Positions 19,762 through 25,862 of a DNA stretch of 64,000 bases are shown here, piece after piece (the first letter of the stretch is position 1; the number at the start of each line of letters is the position of its first letter). A program made the translations under genes and the position numbers. Source of the DNA: Paraburkholderia megapolitana (GTDB taxonomy: Bacteria > Pseudomonadota > Gammaproteobacteria > Burkholderiales > Burkholderiaceae); NCBI RefSeq assembly GCF_007556815.1, contig NZ_CP041743.1, forward strand, positions 186,001-250,000, given 5' to 3'. The notes under the pieces are model-generated. The model made no database searches, was not told where the DNA came from, and saw nothing but the letters and a program-made list of their open reading frames with translations.

Positions 19762-20892
19762 ATGGCTTCCCGACACGATCTCAAACGCTTTCGCACCAAC
19801 CTCGCCGACGAACTCGATAGCGCAACGCTCTACGAGACGCTCGCGCGCATCGAAAAAGACCCGGCTCGCAGCAAACTCTACGGCCAGCTCGCCGCCTCCG
19901 AGCGCGAGCATGCCCGGGTGTGGCACAACAAGCTGAGCGCGAACGGCGTACGCGTGCGAGCGCATAGGCGCAGCCTGAAGACCCATCTGATGCGTGTGTT
20001 GATCCATACATTCGGACCGTCGTTTGTGCTGCCCTCGCTCGCCGCCGCCGAATACGCGGATCGCGACAAGTACGCGAACCAACCCGACGCTGCGCACCTT
20101 TCCGCCGACGAGCATCGTCACGCAACCGCCGTCCAGGCAGTCGCCACCGAGGACAAGCAAAAACGCACGTCGGTAGGCGCGCAGATCGCGGACGCAGAGG
20201 CGTGGCACAAGGGCGTGACATCGGGCAACGATCTGCGCGCCGCGGTGCTCGGCGCGAACGACGGCCTCGTGTCGAACTTCTGCCTGATCATGGGCGTGGC
20301 TGGCGCGGGTACCGGCAACAAGGCGATCCTGCTGACCGGACTCGCCGGATTGATCGCGGGTGCATGCTCGATGGCGCTCGGCGAATGGCTGTCGGTCACG
20401 AACGCACGCGAACTGGCGCGTACGCAGATCGCGAAGGAAGCCGATGAAATCGAACACACACCCGATGCCGAGCGCAACGAACTGACGCTGATCTATCAGG
20501 CGAAGGGCATCGATGCGGAAGAAGCGCGGCGCGTTGCCGACCAGATCATGCGCGACAAGCAGAAAGCACTCGACACACTCACGCGCGAAGAGTTGGGTAT
20601 CGATCCGGCAGAACTGGGTGGCAACCCGTGGTCGGCGGCGGGCGTGTCGTTTTGCCTCTTTTCGCTCGGGGCGATTTTCCCGGCGATGCCGTTCCTCTGG
20701 GCGCACGGTGTCGTCGCGATCTATCAGTGCATCGGTTTGAGCGCGTTCGGTCTTGCCGCAGTCGGTGTGTTCACATCGCTTTTCAACGGACGCAGCGCTG
20801 CATTTTCAGCGTTTCGCCAGATCGCGATCGGGTTGGTCGCCGCGGCCTTCACGTACGGCGCGGGACGATTGCTGGGCGTGTCGATCTCGTGA
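19762..20892 (+). CDS. membrane-bound ferritin-like/VIT1 protein (MbfA-like)
   Basis: A 376-residue fusion of a ferritin-like four-helix domain and a VIT1/CCC1 membrane domain. The N-terminal part carries the diiron carboxylates (Glu17, Glu25, then E47-R-E-H50). The membrane part begins GNDLRAAVLGANDGLVSNFC, the VIT1 signature, and has about five hydrophobic helices. In Agrobacterium and Bradyrhizobium the related MbfA exports iron and protects from iron and peroxide stress. A similar role here is inference. The ferredoxin gene follows after only 7 bp, so the two are likely translated from one message. Confidence 0.9.
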   Translation: MASRHDLKRFRTNLADELDSATLYETLARIEKDPARSKLYGQLAASEREHARVWHNKLSANGVRVRAHRRSLKTHLMRVLIHTFGPSFVLPSLAAAEYADRDKYANQPDAAHLSADEHRHATAVQAVATEDKQKRTSVGAQIADAEAWHKGVTSGNDLRAAVLGANDGLVSNFCLIMGVAGAGTGNKAILLTGLAGLIAGACSMALGEWLSVTNARELARTQIAKEADEIEHTPDAERNELTLIYQAKGIDAEEARRVADQIMRDKQKALDTLTREELGIDPAELGGNPWSAAGVSFCLFSLGAIFPAMPFLWAHGVVAIYQCIGLSAFGLAAVGVFTSLFNGRSAAFSAFRQIAIGLVAAAFTYGAGRLLGVSIS

Positions 20893-20899
20893 GGACTTC

Positions 20900-21193
20900 A
20901 TGAGCGAGCGCGTGTTTTCGGTGCGTGTCGAACCGCTCGGACAGACGTTCGAAGCACCCGATTCGCTCACCGTCCTCGAAGCTGCTGGCTTCGCGAACTT
21001 GCGTTTGCCGCGCATGTGCCGCAACGGCACATGCCGGACCTGTCTATGCCGGATGACAAGCGGCGAGGTGCGCTATCTGATCGAATGGCCCGGCGTGTCG
21101 CGCGAGGAAAAAGCGGAAGGTTTTATCCTGCCTTGCGTGGCGGTGGCGCAGTCGGATCTGGTGCTCGAGGTGCCGGACGCGACCAGGGAGTAA
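20900..21193 (+). CDS. plant-type [2Fe-2S] ferredoxin
   Basis: A 97-residue ferredoxin with the Cys-x4-Cys-x2-Cys and distal Cys pattern: Cys40, Cys45, Cys48 and Cys79 (MCRNGTCRTC, then FILPCVA). A fifth Cys (50) follows the cluster loop. It would shuttle single electrons in the cytosol; the partner is not visible. ATG at 20900 is preceded by GAGG at 20891-20894. The tight spacing to the MbfA-like gene suggests a shared role in iron handling, for instance supplying electrons to the ferritin-like domain, but this is inference. Confidence 0.9.
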   Translation: MSERVFSVRVEPLGQTFEAPDSLTVLEAAGFANLRLPRMCRNGTCRTCLCRMTSGEVRYLIEWPGVSREEKAEGFILPCVAVAQSDLVLEVPDATRE

Positions 21194-21311
21194 CGACCGT
21201 GCGTGCGTCGATCCAGAATCGGTCCGGCATGTGCGTCTGTGCTAGTTCGAAGTATTCGGCTCACTTCCAGGCTGCAAGAGCAACCCGGCCTCGCTAGACC
21301 ATGCACCTTTC

Positions 21312-21830
21312 TTAATGCGGCTTCACAGCCAGCAACTGATGAATCTCGTCCTTATGCGCCTCGTAAAACGCCATGTTGGCCGGGCTCACGTCCTTCGGGG
21401 GACCTAGTTTCTTCGCCAGTTCCGGGTCGCGGGTCAACTGCATGTCGCGCATCCTTGCGCTTCCCAGAACAAAAGTGCCGAGAACGGCCTGCCGTGCCGT
21501 CAAACCATGCCGCTTCAAGATATCCATTTCGCCGGAATTCTGTTCTATGGCGACAGTGAACGTATCGAGCGTGGGCGTTTTACCCGAGGTCTGTTTCTGG
21601 ATTTGACCTGGGTGCGTACCGACACCTTTTGCCTGAACCTCCTGGTTGGCGGCCCCAAAGCGTTGCACGAAGTCTTCCGTCAACGTGAAATTCTGAACTT
21701 CATCCTGCTCGGTGGGCGTCAACGCGTGCGCAGCCGGCGAGCCTAGTACCGTCATGCACAGCAGCAACGCCCCCACTGAAAATCTCGCGTCCCGGAACCC
21801 TCTACTCAATCGTTCAAATACTCCGCTCAT
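21312..21830 (-). CDS. secreted protein of unknown function
   Basis: A 172-residue protein with a clear signal peptide: a basic start (RLSRGFRDAR), a hydrophobic core (VGALLLCMTVLG) and a likely cleavage after AHA at about 36. The mature part is soluble and charged, with no cysteine or lipobox. The ATG at 21830 has a strong GGAGG site 7-8 nt upstream; in-frame codons further upstream overlap the higBA region and are not credible. I do not recognise the family. Blocks such as LTEDFVQRFGAANQEVQ and PPKDVSPANMAFYEAHKDEI look like a helical periplasmic protein. It faces the ferredoxin gene. Confidence 0.75.
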   Translation of the reverse strand: MSGVFERLSRGFRDARFSVGALLLCMTVLGSPAAHALTPTEQDEVQNFTLTEDFVQRFGAANQEVQAKGVGTHPGQIQKQTSGKTPTLDTFTVAIEQNSGEMDILKRHGLTARQAVLGTFVLGSARMRDMQLTRDPELAKKLGPPKDVSPANMAFYEAHKDEIHQLLAVKPH

Positions 21831-22059
21831 GTCATTACCTCCGGATAGATGCATAAATGCGCGCTTCATTGCAGAAATCGCACGAAGGCACTCATAGACA
21901 GATGCGCGCAATTTCAACGCGCAGCACATGTCAAACGATGCAATCCGTTTTTTTTGTAAGGGAGTGGGGTCTAGGCATGCGCGTATTTCGGCATGCAGAG
22001 ATTTCAGTGGTACCGGGATGAAGTTCCCGGCGACCGCATCAGTAGACCTGAGAGTCAGA

Positions 22060-22485
22060 TCAGAGAAAGATGGCCGGATTGACGCCAAAGCGCTCGGAGA
22101 CCGCGCGGATTTGCCTCACGTTGAGCTCTCGCTTTCCGCTAAGAATCTCGGACACGACACCCTGGCTTCCGATTTCCGGCAAGTCGGCCTGGCGGACATC
22201 GTTCTCGAGCATCAAATACTTCAAGATGTCTCCGGCTGGAACGTTTGGCAATTGGTGGTGTGCGTCGTCATACTCACCGATGAACTCACCCAACGCATCC
22301 GCAAGCGCTGCCAGTCTGTGATTTTCGTCCGCAGCGCCAGCATCGAGCAATGCATTCAGTGCACGTACAGCAAAGTCGTATTCCTCGTCCGAAGTGATGG
22401 GACGCAGCGGGACCTTGTGCGAAATCGCTTCGAAGTGCTCTGCCAGCTCCTCGATGTCGGTACGCGAAAATTTCAGCGCTTCCAT
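22060..22485 (-). CDS. higA: HigA-type antitoxin
   Basis: A 141-residue antitoxin with an N-terminal helical region (ITSDEEYDFAVRALNALLDA, matching the HigA opening) and a C-terminal helix-turn-helix, in which NDVRQADLPEIGSQGVVSEI and LSGKRELNVRQIRAVSERFG are the HigA signatures. It would bind and neutralise HigB and repress its own promoter. It overlaps the end of the toxin gene by 13 nt, as in most higBA pairs, where the toxin comes first. Local GC content is visibly lower than in the neighbours, as expected of a mobile toxin-antitoxin module. Confidence 0.9.
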   Translation of the reverse strand: MEALKFSRTDIEELAEHFEAISHKVPLRPITSDEEYDFAVRALNALLDAGAADENHRLAALADALGEFIGEYDDAHHQLPNVPAGDILKYLMLENDVRQADLPEIGSQGVVSEILSGKRELNVRQIRAVSERFGVNPAIFL

Positions 22486-22754
22486 TTGTCGTACTCCTTG
22501 TGCGTGAAAACGTGCCGCACATACAGCTTCTGCACATTGAAATGCACGGCAGCAATCAATCTGAACTTGTTGCCGCCAATATTGAAAACGTAGAGGTCGC
22601 CAACCTTGTCAACGGTATTGAAGGCCCGCTTCAGATCGGCAAAATTCGCGAAAAAAACAGCCTCAACGGTCTTTCGCCAAATTTGAAGTGGAATACCAGC
22701 ATCCGGATGCTTCACCGAAAAATCGACCAGCGTCTTGTTGGAGATGACTCGCAT
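22473..22754 (-). CDS. higB: HigB-type mRNA interferase toxin
   Basis: A 93-residue RelE/HigB-superfamily ribosome-dependent mRNA endonuclease. It shows the HigB pattern MRVISNKTLVDFSVKHPDA, then a central FANFADLKRAFNTVDKVGDL, then FNIGGNKFRLIAAVHFNVQK and a C-terminal VRHVFTHKEYDKW with the His/Lys/Tyr residues typical of the active site. It is the first gene of a two-gene operon with higA and is intact in length and motifs. Confidence 0.92.
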   Translation of the reverse strand: MRVISNKTLVDFSVKHPDAGIPLQIWRKTVEAVFFANFADLKRAFNTVDKVGDLYVFNIGGNKFRLIAAVHFNVQKLYVRHVFTHKEYDKWKR

Positions 22755-22772
22755 GAACGTGGAAAAGATAGT

Positions 22773-22796
22773 ATCTCAACTTGAGATGTATTGCAA
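22773..22796 (-). promoter_or_regulatory. higBA promoter with HigA-type operator
   Basis: A perfect inverted repeat, atctcaacttgagat (7-1-7), lies at 22773-22787, 18 bp before the toxin start. On the minus strand it falls in the spacer of TTGCAA (22796-22791) and TACTAT, which are 17 bp apart. HigA operators are short palindromes over the promoter, so this is the likely autoregulatory site. Confidence 0.75.
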
Positions 22797-22907
22797 ACAA
22801 CATTCAACCAGCGATCTGCCGGTCGGCCTCGGACTGCCGACCAACTATGGCTTCAAGACCGGGTCTTGTACCCTCGGCCTAACGGACTACTCAAAAGAAA
22901 TCGACAT

Positions 22908-23171
22908 TCAATCGACCAGCGCAAACCGCGCAACCAACCGCCCCTCGTGCTCAACCTGCTCGAAGAACACGGAAGCCGGACGCGTCCAGATCGTTCCGTT
23001 GTGCGCGCGGTAGACCACCATCGTCACGCTCGGGTCGGACTCGAGCGTAGCCTCGCAGACCAGTTCATAAAGACCGCCCTTGTAGTGCCGGTAGCGCACG
23101 GTTTTCTGTTCCTCAAAGGAGGTGGCGAAACGGGTATCGCGATCGATACCTTCGGGCTTTTCAGGCGACAT
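22908..23171 (-). CDS. DUF1653 family protein
   Basis: An 87-residue protein. The last two-thirds is a DUF1653 domain: RYRHYKGGLYELVCEATLES, then VVYRAHNGTIWTRPASVFFE, then VEHEGRLVARF. These small SH3-like proteins are widespread in bacteria with no settled function. The ATG at 23171 overlaps the TGA of the YheO-like regulator gene (TGATG), so the two are translationally coupled and probably co-transcribed. A TTG one codon further upstream is a weaker start. Confidence 0.82.
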   Translation of the reverse strand: MSPEKPEGIDRDTRFATSFEEQKTVRYRHYKGGLYELVCEATLESDPSVTMVVYRAHNGTIWTRPASVFFEQVEHEGRLVARFALVD

Positions 23172-23815
23172 CAACTTGCACTCTCCTTCATCTGCTTCAG
23201 ATGTTTATAGACCGTCGCGCGCCCCATACCCAGCACGCTCGCAACATAGTCCGCCGAGCTGCGGCCGCGAAACGCGCCTTCCGCATACAGCGCCTCGACC
23301 AGTTCGCGTCGATGTTCGCGCGTGAGACCGTTCAGGCCGAGCTGCCGTTCGCGCAACCAGCCGTGCAAAAACGTGTTGATGCGCTCCTGCCAGTCGTCGC
23401 GAAACAGTTCATCGGGCTGTGCCACGATACCGGCACCCTTGATGAAAATATCGAGCGCCGAGCGCACGTCTTCGAACACGGCGATGTTGAAGTTGATGCA
23501 CATCATGCCGGCCGGCTGACCGAGATCGTCGAACAGGACGTTACTCACGCAGCGCATCCGCCGGCCGTCCCAGTTCAGCTTTTCATACGGACCGATAACG
23601 CGTTCACGCGCGGAACGGCCGATTTCCTCGAGCGCGGAATCGTCGCCGATCTCGCGCCTCGACAGGTTGTTCGAGAGATACAGCACCGTCTGGTCATGCA
23701 GGTCGTGAATCACGACCTCGGCGTAAGGAAAAAAAAGCGCGGCGATGGCGTCCGCGATCGGCGCATAGCGCGTCAGCAGCAGGTCCTTCACAGGAGAGGC
23801 TTTTTTCTTGCGCAT
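23171..23815 (-). CDS. YheO-like PAS domain transcriptional regulator
   Basis: A 214-residue DNA-binding protein. Residues 12-125 form the YheO PAS-like domain (LTRYAPIADAIAALFFPYAE, VVIHDLHDQTVLYLSNNLSR, MRCVSNVLFDDLGQPAGMMC). A C-terminal DauR-type helix-turn-helix follows (RELVEALYAEGAFRGRSSAD, YVASVLGMGRATVYKHLKQM). Relatives such as DauR regulate amino-acid catabolic genes. The start at 23815 (MRKKKASPV) is where the conserved domain starts; 75 upstream in-frame codons are Arg/Cys-rich and not credible. It forms a pair with the DUF1653 gene. Confidence 0.85.
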   Translation of the reverse strand: MRKKKASPVKDLLLTRYAPIADAIAALFFPYAEVVIHDLHDQTVLYLSNNLSRREIGDDSALEEIGRSARERVIGPYEKLNWDGRRMRCVSNVLFDDLGQPAGMMCINFNIAVFEDVRSALDIFIKGAGIVAQPDELFRDDWQERINTFLHGWLRERQLGLNGLTREHRRELVEALYAEGAFRGRSSADYVASVLGMGRATVYKHLKQMKESAS

Positions 23816-24082
23816 CGAAATCGCTACCTTCGGTGGATCGGCGTCGCGCTGCCTGGGCGGAGCGGAAACAGCCGGGATGGATTCAGTCTTCTTAAACAGG
23901 CAAAACGCCCGCCCCGCATTGTAGCCACACCGACCGGCACGTTTCGCATAACAGCGAAGCACACGGAAAGCGCGGCGAGACCAACCGTCGCACGCAACAC
24001 CATCGCGAATTTTGTCCGCCTGCACCGGTCTTTTTGACATGCGATAACGGGAGCATCCCTTTTACTGGACTGGAGCAACCCG

Positions 24083-24298
24083 ATGGCCACGCTCGAAGCG
24101 TTCCGTGCCGTGCTCGACGACGAACGCACGCCCGAGATCATTCGCAATCACATCATCGATTCGCTGCAGTACACGCTGCGCAATCACGGACAGGTCTTCA
24201 CTGCGAAGGAAGTCGAATGGCTCGCCGTCTGGGACGACGCGCGGATTCCGCTCGCGGCGTCCCGGGAACTGAAAAAGCGGGTCGTCGAGCCCGGTTGA
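24083..24298 (+). CDS. small protein of unknown function
   Basis: A 71-residue acidic, mostly helical protein starting MATLEAFRAVLDDERTPEII and ending KKRVVEPG. GGAG lies about 10 nt before the ATG (ctggagcaacccgatg), codon use matches the neighbours, and no better frame overlaps it. No motif recognised. It is divergent from the YheO-like regulator with 267 bp between. Confidence 0.6.
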   Translation: MATLEAFRAVLDDERTPEIIRNHIIDSLQYTLRNHGQVFTAKEVEWLAVWDDARIPLAASRELKKRVVEPG

Positions 24299-24772
24299 AA
24301 CCGGCTCTATACCCTTGTCTACCGGCGGCTCCGCCCACAGCGGATGCCCGCATCTTCCGGTCGTCCAGCGGGGCGTCGGAACATTCCACTATCCAAAAAG
24401 CCGCATTTAGGGCATCATAGCGGGATAGTTGTAGCCCGCAGTATTGCTGTACCAGTCGGCTGTACCGACCGGCATTTCCGCAACACCCCCGACTGCTCGA
24501 GACCGCCGCCTGCCGGCGGTCCCGTCATTTCGGCAATGCGCTGCACGCATTCGCCGTCGCGAGTTGCACAGCTTTTCATGCGCCCGGCATCCGCGCGATG
24601 CCAGCGTGTTTCTTCTCCATCGAATCCGCGCGTTCGCGGCTGCGTTCAAGCCCTCGTTTGGGCCTGAGCCAGGCTTTTTCCATTGCGGCGCGCCCTCGTG
24701 CGCGGCGCCGCTGAGCTGCTGTGGCCGCGCCCTGCGCGAAAACTGCGGCAACGTACTACACAGGACATGTTT
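24299..24772. other. 474-bp intergenic region without a credible gene
   Basis: No reading frame here has both a ribosome binding site and native-looking codon use. A perfect 8-bp hairpin (gaccgccg/cggcggtc, 5-nt loop) lies at 24501-24521 and a weaker one near 24453-24470. These may be part of a terminator or of a leader for the small genes that follow; nothing more can be said. Confidence 0.4.
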
Positions 24773-25054
24773 ATGACTCAAGCTGTAAAGACCTACAAAG
24801 GTTACGAAATTCATCCGCTGATCTACCCGCGCCGCCCGGCGGAGGGCCAGCCGAGCCGCCGGCCCGATGCGGGCTACGAGGCTTCGGTACGCATCTGCCG
24901 CGTCGGTGCGAATCCGGCTGCAGACGGCCGCGTATTCCGCCTGCCTTACCTCTGGCCGTTCGAAGCCTCAGGCAAGGCACGGCTTGCGTGCATGGCGCAC
25001 GCGGAACAACTGATCGACGGCCGTGTTGACGGCCAGTCGGTCGCCGATCTTTGA
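24773..25054 (+). CDS. conserved-looking small protein of unknown function
   Basis: A 93-residue soluble protein starting MTQAVKTYKGYEIHPLIYPR. It has a central proline/arginine-rich loop (RRPAEGQPSRRP) and a hydrophobic core (RVFRLPYLWPFEASGKARLA). AGGA at 24762-24765 is 7 nt before the chosen ATG at 24773; a second ATG two codons upstream is too close to that site. It lies 21 bp before the IF-1 paralogue, so the two may be co-expressed. I recognise no domain. Confidence 0.65.
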   Translation: MTQAVKTYKGYEIHPLIYPRRPAEGQPSRRPDAGYEASVRICRVGANPAADGRVFRLPYLWPFEASGKARLACMAHAEQLIDGRVDGQSVADL

Positions 25055-25075
25055 TTCATCGCCGAGGAGCTATGC

Positions 25076-25363
25076 ATGGCAAAAGAAGAACTGCTTGAAC
25101 TGGACGGTATCGTCGACGAAGTACTTCCGGATAGCCGCTATCGCGTCACGCTCGACAACGGCGTCGTGGTAGGTGCCTATGCGTCCGGACGCATGCGCAA
25201 GAATCACATCCGTATTCTTGCGGGCGACCGCGTCACGCTCGAACTCTCGGTCTACGACCTGACCAAAGGGCGGATCAATTTCCGCCACAAGGACGAGCGC
25301 GCCGGCGGTGGCGGCGGTGGTGCTGGCGGCAACCGGAACGCAGCAGCACAGCGTCGCCGCTAA
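25076..25363 (+). CDS. infA: translation initiation factor IF-1 (additional copy)
   Basis: A 95-residue OB-fold protein. It has the IF-1 blocks [60 protein letters not shown] and [12 protein letters not shown]-1 binds the ribosomal A site during initiation. Compared with the usual 72-residue IF-1 it has a tail of about 23 residues rich in glycine and ending AAQRRR. It is not in a ribosomal-protein operon, and Burkholderia-type genomes often carry more than one infA, so this is probably a paralogue. GAGGAGC precedes the start. Confidence 0.92.
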   Translation: MAKEELLELDGIVDEVLPDSRYRVTLDNGVVVGAYASGRMRKNHIRILAGDRVTLELSVYDLTKGRINFRHKDERAGGGGGGAGGNRNAAAQRRR

Positions 25364-25578
25364 CCCGGCTGCAGCCATCGCGGCTGCATGCTGCTGACAT
25401 CACATCGAAGTTCCTCGTCGTCCGGTTCATCGGCGAACCGCGTCGCGCGTCTGCATCGGCCCAGTCCGGCCGGTGAGACGTGCAGCGACGATGAGGCGTT
25501 GTATCGGGACACCCTCCACCGTCCCGCCTGGGTAGCCGCATCGGCGACGCCCTCTCGCTCGCCCCCCCAACTCATCGC

Positions 25579-25595
25579 TGCGCCACATCTGTGCA
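25579..25595 (+). promoter_or_regulatory. candidate NtrC binding site
   Basis: tgcgccacatctgtgca matches the 17-bp NtrC consensus TGCACCA-N3-TGGTGCA at 11 of 14 fixed positions. Its centre is about 129 bp upstream of the predicted start of transcription, within the usual range of NtrC enhancer sites. Confidence 0.55.
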
Positions 25596-25689
25596 GCGCC
25601 GCAGCATGCGCACAGGCGCGGTGCGCCATGCGCGAGCATCGCTCGCCATAATCCGCTCCAGCGCCGGGAAATCACCGCGAAACGCCAGA

Positions 25690-25705
25690 TGGCATACAGG
25701 TTGCT
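25690..25705 (+). promoter_or_regulatory. candidate sigma-54 promoter of nirB
   Basis: tggcatacaggttgct carries the -24 GG (25691-25692) and -12 GC (25703-25704) with exactly 10 bases between, and fits TGGCAYR-N4-TTGCW in 4 of 5 -24 bases and all -12 bases. Transcription would start near 25716, leaving a 147-nt leader before nirB. Confidence 0.65.
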
Positions 25706-25720
25706 TAATACGTTGCAGCG

Positions 25721-25736
25721 CTTGCAACGATGCAAG
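25721..25736 (+). promoter_or_regulatory. candidate ANTAR-target hairpin in the nirB leader
   Basis: CTTGC (25721-25725) pairs with GCAAG (25732-25736), enclosing the six-base loop AACGAT. ANTAR antiterminators such as NasR and NasT bind hairpins with hexaloops having A at position 1 and G at position 4, as here. A second overlapping hairpin (25730-25743, loop AAGACA) has A1 but not G4. I did not find the normal second non-overlapping hexaloop, so this is tentative. Confidence 0.4.
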
Positions 25737-25862
25737 ACAGCATGAATCTGGCCGCGCCGCGCAACGTACCTGCCGCGTCCGGTCAATCTAGTCGGGCAAC
25801 GACGTTCGACGTTTGTCGCATCCGCCGCATCGCGTAGCGGAGCGCTCCAACGACGGATCATC

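Larger units (their letters stand above)
25364..25862 (+). promoter_or_regulatory. long regulatory region and leader of the nitrite/nitrate reductase operon
   Basis: This 499-bp gap holds no credible gene. It contains an NtrC-like 17-bp site (25579-25595), a sigma-54 promoter (25690-25705) and a leader of about 147 nt with a hexaloop hairpin, each listed separately. The segment 25364-25578 shows nothing I can assign. Confidence 0.6.

Noticed and set aside
25607..25625. Second NtrC-like site
   Set aside because: The half-sites are present only in degenerate form and their spacing is wrong.
25712..25728. Hairpin GTTGCA-GCGCT-TGCAAC as an ANTAR target
   Set aside because: It begins before the predicted sigma-54 transcription start and its loop length is not six without a bulge.
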